Shown one piece after another: positions 27,301 to 34,782 of a stretch of DNA of 35,808 bases (its first letter is position 1; each line of letters begins with the position of its first letter). The notes under the pieces are model-generated. The model was not told the origin of the DNA. It worked only from the letters and a program-made list of their open reading frames with translations, and made no database searches. The position numbers and the translations under genes are program-made. The stretch spans positions 1 through 35,808 of the forward strand of contig JAAESD010000232.1 in assembly GCA_024229695.1 (NCBI GenBank). Reading direction: 5' to 3'. This DNA is from a bacterium. Its GTDB lineage: Bacteria > Krumholzibacteriota > Krumholzibacteriia > LZORAL124-64-63.

Positions 27301-27492
27301 CTGTTAGATCTGGCAGAGTTTAGATCGAATCATAGTGACAAATCATCCGAATCTTTGATTGCATTACGAAACGCAGTACTGAAGGGTGAGAATGTATTCG
27401 TTGAATTGATGAATACTGTAAAGCATTGTTCTATGGGCGAAATAACTAATACTCTTTATGAGGTTGGTGGTCAATATAGACGATCAATGTGA
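24325..27492 (+). CDS. icmF: Fused isobutyryl-CoA mutase (IcmF)
   Basis: This 1055-residue adenosylcobalamin enzyme interconverts isobutyryl-CoA and butyryl-CoA. Three parts are visible. A B12-binding domain spans about 10-145 (DGHDASINIIRR, SSYQGGHNEFF, GGGGGVI). A MeaB-like G-protein chaperone follows, with P-loop GTGGAGKS (193-200) and NKFD (333-336). The mutase TIM barrel starts at about 560. Gln703 in QAQNTCIF replaces the Arg of methylmalonyl-CoA mutases, and FPFTAG replaces their Tyr motif, supporting isobutyryl over methylmalonyl substrate. ATG 24325 follows GGAGG by 5 bases. It is monocistronic and divergent from the acyl-CoA synthetase. Confidence 0.94.
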   Translation: MSTAQTTPLRFVTAASLFDGHDASINIIRRLLQKSGNEVIHLGHNRSVPDIVRAALQEDADAIAISSYQGGHNEFFRFLRSELDKRGLQHIAIFGGGGGVIIPDEIKALEDDGIDKIYSPDDGRELGLQGIIDDMNKRAHARQGQRNKVNEQEPAFVAENFSLAMELSNVENGVSEIPDSEYNNLPPVLGITGTGGAGKSSLTDELIRRFLASSPDSKIALLAVDPSKRQTGGALLGDRIRMNAVYGDRCFMRSFGTRGAQGELSKALSDCLPLVRSAGFDLVIVETSGIGQGDSAVADISDLSVYVMTSEFGAATQLEKIDMIDYANAVVVNKFDRTGSEDALRDVKKQWRRSRNSFETEDQNLPIFGTIASRFNDDGINSLFSWLNNALFNTEQIEIPKTTSGQAAIIPAGKINYLGDIASLLRTYKQQVYLDAELLRKHAALQIVQKQIPENNEISQQLADSNVDGLLKELQQWDDLIGSYSEDEVHVKVRTRELTFDTATTSLSGTRIPRVAFPTFTDPGDRLIYSRLEGAPGRFPFTAGVFPFKRTDEEPKRQFAGEGSPERTNRRFHYLSKDDDAKRLSTAYDSLTLYGEDPEERPDIFGKIGEGGVSICTIDDVRTLYDGFDLCHPNTSVSMTINGPAPIMLAMYFNVAIDQQLQKKQDELGRELNKDEIAEVRKQTLSNIRGTVQADILKEDQAQNTCIFSTEFAMKLMGDVQQYFIDCEVRNYYSVSISGYHIAEAGANPISQLAFTLANGFTYVEYYLSRGMDINDFAPNLSFFFSNGLDPEYTVIGRVARRIWSVAMRDKYGANQRSQKLKYHIQTSGRSLHAQEIDFNDIRTTLQALMAIYDNCNSLHTNSYDEAITTPSEESVRRAMAIQMIINRELGWAKNQNPLQGSAFIDEMTELVEEAVLIEFENISRRGGVPGAMETQYQRGKIQEESLLYEHKKHSGELPIIGVNTYLSTNASQADSNDIHLARCDNQEKSQRLLDLAEFRSNHSDKSSESLIALRNAVLKGENVFVELMNTVKHCSMGEITNTLYEVGGQYRRSM

Positions 27493-27508
27493 TGTGAGAA
27501 TTTGACAA

Positions 27509-27536
27509 CAGGACTTCAATGCTCATCTTTGTCCTG
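27509..27536. repeat. Inverted repeat before the Rrf2 gene
   Basis: CAGGAC (27509-27514) and GTCCTG (27531-27536) flank a 16-base centre just downstream of a TTGACA (27502-27507). No convincing -10 at the right distance was found. It could be an operator or a leader hairpin. Confidence 0.35.
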
Positions 27537-27573
27537 ATTCAGTAGATTCACTTTAGGAAATGGAAGTAAACTA

Positions 27574-27972
27574 ATGCTACAGATAACTAGACAAACTGAA
27601 TACGCAATAAGGGGATTGATGGAATTGGTCGGACGGGATGAGAATTCTCCTGTCAGACTTAAAGAACTAGCTGATGCATGCCAGGTATCGGAAGCATTTT
27701 TAGCTAAGATCTTTCAATCACTTACACAGAAGAATATCGTTAAATCACATCGTGGTGTTAAAGGTGGATTTTCTCTTGGAAAAGATCCTTCTAAAATAAC
27801 ACTTTTTGAGATTGTAGATATTTGTGAGGGTGGGATTGCTCTTAACCATTGCATGCGAAAAATTGACCCATGCAATAGGTCAGGGGATTGTGCTATGAGT
27901 AAAGTGTGGCAGAAAGCACAAAATTCTCTGGAAAAAGCATTGAGTGAAACTACACTATCCGATTTAGTGTAG
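27574..27972 (+). CDS. Rrf2-family transcriptional regulator
   Basis: This 132-residue protein has a winged helix: TRQTEYAIRGLMELV, LADACQVSEAFLAKIFQSL, and HRGVKGGFSLGKDP. A cysteine cluster C93-x6-C100-x5-C106 follows, the place where IscR/NsrR-type members bind an Fe-S cluster. It could sense iron-sulfur status, oxygen or nitric oxide; the sequence does not decide which. The start at 27574 has GGAAG 7 bases upstream. It lies alone between icmF and the convergent rlmN, three bases from the rlmN stop. An inverted repeat at 27509-27536 may be its operator. Confidence 0.92.
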   Translation: MLQITRQTEYAIRGLMELVGRDENSPVRLKELADACQVSEAFLAKIFQSLTQKNIVKSHRGVKGGFSLGKDPSKITLFEIVDICEGGIALNHCMRKIDPCNRSGDCAMSKVWQKAQNSLEKALSETTLSDLV

Positions 27973-27975
27973 TTC

Positions 27976-29004
27976 CTATTTGTGCTTGTTTCGCAACTGT
28001 CCACAAGCCGCATCTATATCTTCACCACTGCTGGATCTGACGAATGCTCTGACACCATGTGAAGCCAACGCTTTTTGAAACTGCAGGATCTCATCATCCT
28101 GCGGTTTTTTTTGTTTATCATTGATTGCATTAAGTGGGATCAGGTTGACCTTGAAGGGCCTGTCTCTGACTAGGCTAGCAAGCACTTTAGCATCAGATTT
28201 GCTATCGTTAATTCCCGCAAGCAAAACATAAGCTATTGTTACTCCACCAAAAAGTCGTTTGGAATATTCTTCAGCTGCATCAAGAATTTCAGGAAGCGGT
28301 GTTCGGCCAGGGATAGGCATGAGTTTCTTTCGCACGATATCATCACAACTGTTAACCGACACAGTGAGCCCAACTCCGTGTTCACTGCGCAGCATTTTAT
28401 TTAGACCTGCAATATGTCCCGATGTGGAAATGGTAATCCGACGGGGTGAGATATCAAATCCCTGATTATCGACAAAAGTATCAATAGCAGCAGCTACATT
28501 ATCCCAATTATCCAGAGGTTCGCCCATACCCATAAAGACAATGTTCCAGCTTTTCGGTTTGTCATCTGAAATATGTTTTTGCAAATGGATTACTTGTTCA
28601 ACGATTTCAGCGCTAGTTAGATTTCGCACAAGCCCACCACGGGATGTTGCACAAAAAGAGCAGCCCATTGCACACCCAACCTGTGAGGACACACAAAAAG
28701 TGTAATGCTTATCCATAGGAATAATGACACTCTCGATTGTTTGCTCATCTCTAAGCATAAACAGGAATTTCCTGGTTCCATCAGAAGATAATTGTTGTTC
28801 GGCAATGCTGAGCCCAGAGAGTGCAAATTTGTCAGCAAGTTTGTTACGTAGAGAGGCAGGTATATTTGACATCTGGTCCCATTCGAGGGCACCTTTTCCG
28901 CATAACCATTGTTGAAGCTGTTTGCCTCTGAATTTAGGTTGATTCATTGTTGCAACAAGTTCAGGAATGGATTGGATTGGTATATCTCTAATTAGTTGTT
29001 TCAT
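27976..29004 (-). CDS. rlmN: 23S rRNA (adenine-C2)-methyltransferase RlmN
   Basis: This 342-residue radical SAM enzyme methylates A2503 of 23S rRNA and, in some species, A37 of tRNA. The cluster cysteines C111, C115 and C118 lie in VGCAMGCSFCATSRGG. NIVFMGMGEPLDN, RRITISTSGHIAG, and VSVNSCDD are family motifs. The catalytic Cys near the end is in DIDAACGQLRNKHK. ATG 29004 is chosen; a TTG one codon earlier is possible. TTGCTC and TATGAC 17 bases apart on the minus strand may be its promoter. It is divergent from the NtrC-type regulator. Confidence 0.96.
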   Translation of the reverse strand: MKQLIRDIPIQSIPELVATMNQPKFRGKQLQQWLCGKGALEWDQMSNIPASLRNKLADKFALSGLSIAEQQLSSDGTRKFLFMLRDEQTIESVIIPMDKHYTFCVSSQVGCAMGCSFCATSRGGLVRNLTSAEIVEQVIHLQKHISDDKPKSWNIVFMGMGEPLDNWDNVAAAIDTFVDNQGFDISPRRITISTSGHIAGLNKMLRSEHGVGLTVSVNSCDDIVRKKLMPIPGRTPLPEILDAAEEYSKRLFGGVTIAYVLLAGINDSKSDAKVLASLVRDRPFKVNLIPLNAINDKQKKPQDDEILQFQKALASHGVRAFVRSSSGEDIDAACGQLRNKHK

Positions 29005-29109
29005 CAATAATGCCGTTCTGGTCTTGACATGGAGTCAGTTACAGTGAAAGTTGGACAGGTAAGTCATAACCGATTGTTACACTCGGAGCAAGTTTTCTAG
29101 GAGAATGTT

Positions 29110-30471
29110 GTGAAAACCGTTTTAATAATAGATGACGAAGCAGCTATTCGTTCAACTTTTGAGCAGATACTAACTTACGAAAAATATAATGTTTTGACTG
29201 CTGGTGATGGACCTTCAGCTTTATCTGTGATGGCAGAAAATCAGGTTGATGCTGTATTCCTGGATATAAAGATGCCTGGTATGGATGGTTTTGAAGTTCT
29301 ATCTAAATTCAATGAACTTGAATATGAAATGCCGGTAATTGTAATTTCTGGGCATGGAGACATAGACACTGCTGTAGAAGCTGTGAAAATGGGGGCTTAC
29401 GATTTTCTTGAAAAACCATTGGATCGATCCCGGTTGCTATTGACGCTGAAAAATGGAATTGAATTCACACAAATTCAAGAAGACAGAAATAGATTACGCG
29501 ATGGAACCGGTTACAATGCTCCTCTTATTGGTCAATGTTCGTTAATGCAAGATGTGCATAAATTTATCGACCAGGTAGCACCTACAGATGCAACGGTTCT
29601 TATTACAGGTGAAAATGGGACAGGCAAAGAGCTTGTCGTAAAAGCAATTCATGCCGGTAGTAATCGTCACTCAAATCCGCTTGTCGAGGTAAACTGTGCT
29701 GCAATTCCATCGGAACTTGTAGAAAGCGAATTGTTTGGCCATGAAAAAGGAAGTTTTACTGGCGCTGAAAAAATGCGAGTTGGAAAATTCGAGCAAGCTG
29801 ATGGAGGTACTCTTTTCCTGGATGAAATTGGAGATATGAGCCCTGAGGCGCAGGCCAAGGTTTTGAAGGCTGTTGAAGAGAGTAAATTTGAGCGTGTCGG
29901 AAGCAATGAGGTCAGACATGTAGATGTGCGGATTATTGCCGCTACAAATAGAGATTTATCAGATCCTGAAACAGGATTTCGACAAGATTTATTTTTCAGG
30001 CTAAATGTCTTGGCAGTTCATCTGCCGCCTCTTCGCAACAGGGAAGGTGATGTCAGGTTGCTTCTGGATTACTTCATGAAGTTGATTTCGCAAAATATGA
30101 AAGTCCATGCTAAGGAATTTACTATGGAGGCATATCAGTTTCTTGAGTTGCATAATTGGCCAGGGAATGTGAGAGAACTTCGCAATCTTGTTGAAAGATT
30201 ACTGATACTTACATCGGGAACAACAATAGACTTGAAGGATATACCGTTGCTGACCAGTACTTCAGAAAAGGAAGATTCAACTCTTTCTGAATTCATGAAC
30301 TGTGAAGAATTTTTAGAGTTCAAGGATCGTTCAGAAGCTTTGTATTTACAGCATAAACTGAAGGAAAATCGCTATAATATCAGTAAAACAGCAGAAAAAC
30401 TTGGAATGCAGCGAAGTAATTTGTATAAGAAAATTAACAAATATGCATTAGATACTGAGCCTTCTACTTAG
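29110..30471 (+). CDS. NtrC-family response regulator (sigma54 activator)
   Basis: This 453-residue protein has a receiver domain (about 1-120) with phosphoacceptor Asp52 (AVFLDIKMPG) and acidic pair D8/D9. A sigma54-interaction AAA+ domain follows (about 135-370): GENGTGKE Walker A, GSFTGA (214-219) that contacts sigma54, and LFLDEIGDM Walker B. A Fis-type helix-turn-helix sits at the end (KENRYNISKTAEKLGMQRSN). It should be phosphorylated by a sensor kinase and then activate sigma54 promoters. No kinase gene is adjacent. The start is GTG 29110, with AGGAG 6 bases upstream. Sigma54-type promoters occur 4 kb downstream. Confidence 0.96.
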   Translation: MKTVLIIDDEAAIRSTFEQILTYEKYNVLTAGDGPSALSVMAENQVDAVFLDIKMPGMDGFEVLSKFNELEYEMPVIVISGHGDIDTAVEAVKMGAYDFLEKPLDRSRLLLTLKNGIEFTQIQEDRNRLRDGTGYNAPLIGQCSLMQDVHKFIDQVAPTDATVLITGENGTGKELVVKAIHAGSNRHSNPLVEVNCAAIPSELVESELFGHEKGSFTGAEKMRVGKFEQADGGTLFLDEIGDMSPEAQAKVLKAVEESKFERVGSNEVRHVDVRIIAATNRDLSDPETGFRQDLFFRLNVLAVHLPPLRNREGDVRLLLDYFMKLISQNMKVHAKEFTMEAYQFLELHNWPGNVRELRNLVERLLILTSGTTIDLKDIPLLTSTSEKEDSTLSEFMNCEEFLEFKDRSEALYLQHKLKENRYNISKTAEKLGMQRSNLYKKINKYALDTEPST

Positions 30472-30485
30472 TGTCCATTTGACAC
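30471..30485. repeat. Dyad overlapping the -35 of the small secreted protein promoter
   Basis: GTGTC (30471-30475) and GACAC (30481-30485) flank CATTT. The dyad begins inside the regulator's stop codon and overlaps the TTGACA box, so a bound protein could repress. It shares the octamer AGTGTCCA with the dyad at 34554-34571. Confidence 0.35.
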
Positions 30486-30507
30486 CTAGAGAGAAAAAAC
30501 GTAAGAT
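30479..30507 (+). promoter_or_regulatory. Sigma70 promoter for the small secreted protein
   Basis: A perfect TTGACA (30479-30484), a 17-base spacer and TAAGAT (30502-30507) lie 81 bases before ATG 30588. This suggests the small gene is not driven only by read-through from the regulator. Confidence 0.65.
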
Positions 30508-30587
30508 ATATACAACTTAATTGACTAGCCATTCACTATTTTATGTGGATGCGCTTCTTAATTATATGCCAAACTGGAAGTAAAAAG

Positions 30588-30890
30588 ATGAAAAAAGATC
30601 ATTACATTCTTACTCTGCTACTAGCTTGTGCACTACTGTCCACTTCGTTGATTTCTCCTGTTATTGCGGATGATCCATTGTTCCAAGAGGGAGTTTTAAC
30701 TCCTCCTGGCTCAGAAGGGGCTGGCGAATTTATTTCGACAGGGGACCCTGATGACGCAATTACTGGGGAAAAATTTATTCCCGACCCAGGTCCTGATGAG
30801 GAAGAGGGAATTATCGGTGATACAACAGGCATTGACGCTATTGTTGATATACTGATAGATACAGCGAGGACGGTAGTACTGTTTTTCTGA
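30588..30890 (+). CDS. Small secreted acidic protein of unknown function
   Basis: This 100-residue protein has a signal peptide (MKKDHYILTLLLACALLSTS ... VIADD). The rest is acidic and Gly/Pro-rich (DDPLFQEG, TPPGSEGAG, DPGPDEEEG) and ends in a hydrophobic helix (IDAIVDILIDTARTVVLFF). I do not recognise a family. ATG 30588 has GGAAG 7 bases upstream; ATG 30543 would put extra residues before the signal peptide. It lies between two sigma54 activator genes and has its own sigma70-type promoter. It might be a secreted signal or a membrane-associated partner of this locus. That is speculation from position only. Confidence 0.65.
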   Translation: MKKDHYILTLLLACALLSTSLISPVIADDPLFQEGVLTPPGSEGAGEFISTGDPDDAITGEKFIPDPGPDEEEGIIGDTTGIDAIVDILIDTARTVVLFF

Positions 30891-30954
30891 CAGTATGCCA
30901 GGTAGCACCGTAGTCAATTCTTAATTGCCACCCAGTCGCCAGGGGACAATTGTT

Positions 30955-33900
30955 ATGGTTAGTCGGTATGGAAATAATAGCAACTCTGAGCATGACAAAG
31001 CTCATGTAGATGACGCTACAAGGTTGATTGATGTCGGCGACTTACACTTCGAGGCCTCTGCATATACTTCAGCGTTGGAATATTACTCAAAACTCCTTGA
31101 TTCTGACTATTGTGGTAACTTGGCACCTTCTCTTAGTTTATCAGTATTTTGTAAAGCCATTGATTCGACACTGCGAATTGGTGACTTAACTCTTGCATCA
31201 TCACTTATAGAGCAGGCTTTTCAGCTTCTGTCTGATAGTGAAGAGGATTTATCTGAACAGGAACATGCGTTACTGCTAGGCAGAAGAGCTTCCTTGTTTA
31301 TACAACGTGGCAGCTATGTTGATGCTTTGAAAATATCCAAGCATGCATTTGCAATTTTGGCTGTTTCAGATAATCATGTGGATGTTGCTAATTTACAGAT
31401 GACAATGGGAGTTTGTCACCACAGGCTTGGTCGGCTGGCTAAAGCTGAAGAATTCTATTACGATGCTGCATCTACCTTCCGTAGGGTTGGAGATGATATA
31501 GGCATAGCAATCTCACAAAATAATATAGCTTTGATACAGAAGAATGCTTGTAACTGGGATAAAGCGATTCAACTTCAGAAGCAGGCTATTGCAACTGCCG
31601 AGCATCATGGTGCTTCTCATTTGCTTTCAAGATTCCAACTGAATATGGGGATTATCCAAAGAAAAGTAGGCAATTTTTCAGAAGCAAGATTGAGCCTTGG
31701 GAATAGTTTAAGGTTAGCCAAAAGCCTTGGTGATGCTTCTCGCCAGGCAAAAAATTGTCTAGCTCTTGGATATTTAGAACTCCAGGAAGGTCACTTGCTC
31801 CGGGCTGAAGAATTAGTAATAGAAGGGAAACTGCTTTCAGAACAAGCTGGTTTCAGGCGTGAAGTAACAATTGCTGATGAATATCTAGGAGATATTTTAC
31901 TAGCTCGTGGTGAAATAGATGCTGCTCTTTACAGCTTTGGTCTTGGGCTTGATAGGGCACAATCCGTTGGAACAGTAACTGATCTTGAGGGCGAGCTACT
32001 TCGCCGATGTGCAGATGCTCATATACTTGCCAAAGATTGGGACAGGGCAATTGAGGCTGCAAACGCCGCGTTGGCTGTTTGTAGCTCTTGTGGCGAAGAT
32101 TATGAAATTGGTTTTTGTAACAGATCTTTAGGTATTGCCAATTCAGCAAATGGAAATTTTGATGACGCTGACAAAGGCTTTATTGCTTCCATAGATATAT
32201 TTATTGATCAGAACTTGCCTATTGAAGCATGTAGATCACTCAATACTTTTATTCGGCATAGGATCGAAAATTCCAAGCCGGAACTACTGAAACTGATGCG
32301 TAGTCATTTGGTAAAGCTGATGGCTGACTATGATACTTCACATGACGAGAAGTTATACATTGAACTACAGCATGACATGGCTGAAATCCAGCTCAAGCTT
32401 GAGGAATATGATGAGGCTCTTTTGGCGGTCGCTGAACTTGAGAGAATCATAACAGCTACAGGCGAAAATGCTTCAACTTTGTCGATTGCAGATTTACGTG
32501 GCCGGATTGAGAGCAGGATGATGTCCTCCTCATTAAAGCCTGGAGAATCTTTTGGTTTATTGGGTGACAATATTACGGCAATGTTCAAGGGTGATGGTGC
32601 AGTAGCTGGTAATTTATCATCGGTTCTGAATGCTTGTATTGAACGTAGCGGGGCAAGTGTAGGGTTTATTGCAATTGATATTCCCGATGCCAAAGGGACA
32701 ATTCTAAAAACAGCTGCCAGTGAAGGATTGCCTGGCAACCAAGCTTCTAATTTGTCGTCCTGGTACAAAGAAAGCTGTAATTATGATAACAACTCATCTC
32801 TGTTGCTTTCTTCTGTAAGTAGCCACGATTTTTCAGGAACTCCAGTTAAAGATATGATGGCTGGCTTCTCAAGTTGCACATTTGTACCAGTTTCCTCTCG
32901 AGGCAATTTCAAGGGTCTGTTATTTCTTGCCATGAAACAAACAGATGCTGGAGATAGCCAATTTAGAAGCTCTTCACTTGAGTTTATTAATGCCTATATG
33001 GGATTTTTAGGTTTGTTTCTGCAGGAACGCACAAATGGTAGTGTCGATTCCGGGTTTGTACCGAAACCTGTTGATGGAATAGACAGCTTTGAAAATGTTA
33101 TTACTGGTGACGAGAAGATGCTTGAGTTGCTGGGATTAGCTCAAAAAGTTGCAGATAGTGATTTGACGGTTTTGCTTCAAGGTGAGACAGGCACAGGTAA
33201 AGGACTTATTGCATATGCTATTCATGCTTTAAGTAATCGTAGTAATAATAAATTTATGTCTATTAATTGTGCAGCAATTCCTGAATCACTGATTGAGAGT
33301 GAACTCTTTGGGCACATAAAGGGAAGCTTCACTGGGGCATCAAGTGACAAAAAGGGTCTTCTGGCTGAAGCTGAAGGTGGAACTATTTTTCTGGATGAGA
33401 TCAACAAGCTTCCAGTTTCAATGCAAGGTAAACTTCTACAGTTTCTGGATGGGCACAGGGTACGACAAATTGGTTCCAATACGGAAAAAACCATCGATGT
33501 CAGAATTATTTGCGCAAGCAAGGGAGACTTGAAGCAGCAAGCAGAGAGTGCTTTTTTCCTGGAGGATCTCTACTATAGGATTTCTGATTTCCCTCTACAT
33601 ATTCCACCTTTACGTGATAGGCATAAAGACATAAGGCTGTTAGCTCATCATTTTATAACTCGTTTTGCCAGGGAAACACAAGTTGATGTTCCTGGTTACA
33701 CACCCTCATTTATGGATGCTTTGGTCTCTTATGGATGGCCAGGGAATGTTCGTGAACTCGAAAAATGTATCAAAAGAGCTATGGTTCTGATGCGATCTGG
33801 TGACACTCTTCATCAAGAATATCTGCCAGCAAATGTGGCAGAGAGTGGTCGTGGCATTGTTGATGGAGATTTGATTACACCTTTACGTGAGACTTTAGGC

Positions 33901-34035
33901 GAGGTTGAATGTCGTGAAATTTCCAGAGCTTTAAAACGAACTGGTGGCAATAAGTCTCAAGCGTCACGAATTTTGGGTATTAGCTACCCTAATCTATTGA
34001 AAAAAATCAGATTATATGGATTGATACGCAGATAG
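30955..34035 (+). CDS. TPR-GAF-AAA+-Fis sigma54 transcriptional activator
   Basis: This 1026-residue cytoplasmic regulator has a long N-terminal TPR array (about 20-480; for example [21 protein letters not shown]). A GAF-like domain follows (about 550-690), then a sigma54 AAA+ domain with Walker A GETGTGKG (743-750), GSFTGA (790-795), and Walker B IFLDEI. A Fis-type helix-turn-helix closes it (about 985-1026, [22 protein letters not shown]). There is no receiver domain, so it is probably controlled by a protein or small molecule through the TPR or GAF parts. ATG 30955 is chosen over TTG 30925. The Shine-Dalgarno is weak (AGGGG, 10 bases upstream). Targets may be the sigma54 promoters just downstream. 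Confidence 0.9.
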   Translation: MVSRYGNNSNSEHDKAHVDDATRLIDVGDLHFEASAYTSALEYYSKLLDSDYCGNLAPSLSLSVFCKAIDSTLRIGDLTLASSLIEQAFQLLSDSEEDLSEQEHALLLGRRASLFIQRGSYVDALKISKHAFAILAVSDNHVDVANLQMTMGVCHHRLGRLAKAEEFYYDAASTFRRVGDDIGIAISQNNIALIQKNACNWDKAIQLQKQAIATAEHHGASHLLSRFQLNMGIIQRKVGNFSEARLSLGNSLRLAKSLGDASRQAKNCLALGYLELQEGHLLRAEELVIEGKLLSEQAGFRREVTIADEYLGDILLARGEIDAALYSFGLGLDRAQSVGTVTDLEGELLRRCADAHILAKDWDRAIEAANAALAVCSSCGEDYEIGFCNRSLGIANSANGNFDDADKGFIASIDIFIDQNLPIEACRSLNTFIRHRIENSKPELLKLMRSHLVKLMADYDTSHDEKLYIELQHDMAEIQLKLEEYDEALLAVAELERIITATGENASTLSIADLRGRIESRMMSSSLKPGESFGLLGDNITAMFKGDGAVAGNLSSVLNACIERSGASVGFIAIDIPDAKGTILKTAASEGLPGNQASNLSSWYKESCNYDNNSSLLLSSVSSHDFSGTPVKDMMAGFSSCTFVPVSSRGNFKGLLFLAMKQTDAGDSQFRSSSLEFINAYMGFLGLFLQERTNGSVDSGFVPKPVDGIDSFENVITGDEKMLELLGLAQKVADSDLTVLLQGETGTGKGLIAYAIHALSNRSNNKFMSINCAAIPESLIESELFGHIKGSFTGASSDKKGLLAEAEGGTIFLDEINKLPVSMQGKLLQFLDGHRVRQIGSNTEKTIDVRIICASKGDLKQQAESAFFLEDLYYRISDFPLHIPPLRDRHKDIRLLAHHFITRFARETQVDVPGYTPSFMDALVSYGWPGNVRELEKCIKRAMVLMRSGDTLHQEYLPANVAESGRGIVDGDLITPLRETLGEVECREISRALKRTGGNKSQASRILGISYPNLLKKIRLYGLIRR

Positions 34036-34130
34036 TATAAATTTTTGTTAAATCCTTCTGAGCAATTGTTAATAAAGTTAATAGGCGTAACTGCCTTTGT
34101 TACTGCATGATAGGTTCAACTTCACTTATT

Positions 34131-34149
34131 GTATAAATAATATTTATAC
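34131..34149. repeat. Perfect 19-base palindrome, candidate activator site
   Basis: GTATAAATA (34131-34139) and TATTTATAC (34141-34149) are exact reverse complements around one base. It lies about 93 bases upstream of the first sigma54 match, a usual distance for an enhancer-binding activator. It is AT-rich, so chance is not excluded. Confidence 0.5.
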
Positions 34150-34242
34150 CTGTGCGGATGTAGTAGCATTTCACAATATTCATATACCCGCTAACCTCTT
34201 GCGATCAAACACTTTATTCTATTAGTCGATATGTTGTTACTT

Positions 34243-34257
34243 GGCATATTACCTGCA
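34243..34257 (+). promoter_or_regulatory. Sigma54-type promoter 1
   Basis: TGGCAT, five bases, then CTGCA gives the invariant GG (34243-34244), N10, GC (34255-34256) of -24/-12 promoters. It differs from the TGGCAC/TTGCA consensus at two positions. Start is predicted near 34268, upstream of the structured RNA segment. Confidence 0.55.
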
Positions 34258-34267
34258 CAGTAGTCTG

Positions 34268-34545
34268 TTATGTAGTGGGTTGTAGGGAACAACTGAGACT
34301 GCAAAATAACGAATTTGGGGTTGGGGTTTATTTAAACATCAACCGGCGAAGATGAAGCGCTTTTCCTGAGCCAGTTTATTTGAAGTACTACTCAGATGTG
34401 GGGTTTGGTTGTACAAGGATTGGCACAGGCAGAGGCTTACGAATCTTAATCCCAGATCGTTAACAAATTTATTAAAGAGCTGGCTGGTATTGATGTTTGG
34501 CGAGACATCAACCGTAACCCTTGGGTTGTCAGCTCTTTGTTTTTG
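34268..34545 (+). ncRNA. Candidate sigma54-dependent structured small RNA
   Basis: This is a prediction of a roughly 278-base transcript from sigma54 promoter 1 to a terminator. Hairpins seen are GTTGT/ACAAC (34279-34283 with 34289-34293) and GGTTG/CAACC (34319-34323 with 34340-34344) enclosing GTTT/AAAC. A terminal three-way junction closes with AAAGAGCTG/CAGCTCTTT. The longest plus-strand ORF noted inside is 17 codons. It does not resemble tmRNA, RNase P or SRP RNA. It could instead be an untranslated leader. Confidence 0.45.
34474..34545 (+). terminator. Branched terminator-like structure
   Basis: AAAGAGCTG (34474-34482) pairs with CAGCTCTTT (34530-34538). A further G-U and C-G pair extends the helix. 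Inside are hairpins TGATGT/ACATCA (34491-34496 with 34505-34510) and AACC/GGTT (34516-34519 with 34524-34527). A U-rich tail GTTTTTG follows at 34539-34545. Confidence 0.6.
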
Positions 34546-34553
34546 TGTAAAAG

Positions 34554-34571
34554 TGTCCAATCCAGAGGACA
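34554..34571. repeat. TGTCC-N8-GGACA dyad, candidate activator site
   Basis: TGTCC (34554-34558) and GGACA (34567-34571) form a dyad about 175 bases upstream of sigma54 promoter 2, within the usual range for enhancer sites bound by Fis-type helix-turn-helix activators. Confidence 0.4.
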
Positions 34572-34731
34572 AAATACTATAGTTGTAGACATTATTGACT
34601 CCTAATCAACTGATTAATAATTTGATGCTTTGTAAATAAATGCCTGCCTAACATGTGTAACTACAATAAAATCAAGTAGATAGCCAAATAATCTGAATTC
34701 TTGCATAAATTTAGATGTCAATAAATACAGG

Positions 34732-34747
34732 TGGCACAATAGATGCA
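34732..34747 (+). promoter_or_regulatory. Sigma54-type promoter 2 (lipoprotein gene)
   Basis: TGGCAC (34732-34737), five bases, ATGCA (34743-34747) has GG-N10-GC exactly and a perfect -24 element. Only one base differs from the consensus -12 TTGCA. The predicted start is near 34758, giving a leader of about 25 bases with GGAGG before ATG 34783. Confidence 0.75.
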
Positions 34748-34782
34748 ATTATGTGAGTAGACTTTTGAACTGGAGGATGCCC

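Larger units (their letters stand above)
34036..34782. other. 747-base regulatory region without a convincing protein gene
   Basis: No supported protein gene lies here. From left to right it holds a GTAAC/GTTAC dyad (34087-34091 and 34099-34103), a perfect AT-rich palindrome (34131-34149), and a sigma54 promoter match (34243-34256). A stretch with several hairpins ends in a branched terminator (34474-34545). Then come a TGTCC/GGACA dyad (34554-34571) and a second sigma54 match (34732-34747) before the lipoprotein gene. The reading frames present are short and without family resemblance. Confidence 0.75.

Noticed and set aside
30602..30832. 76-residue minus-strand frame opposite the small secreted gene
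   Set aside because: Ser/Pro/Gly-rich mirror of the sense gene; no start signal. The plus-strand gene has a signal peptide, ribosome site and promoter.
34421..34436. Another TGGCAC that could be a sigma54 element
   Set aside because: The GC falls 11 rather than 10 bases after GG, and the -12 half does not match.
34339..34572. 77-residue minus-strand reading frame in the sigma54 region
   Set aside because: It starts with TTG, has no convincing ribosome site or family resemblance, and lies across the stems of the predicted plus-strand RNA.
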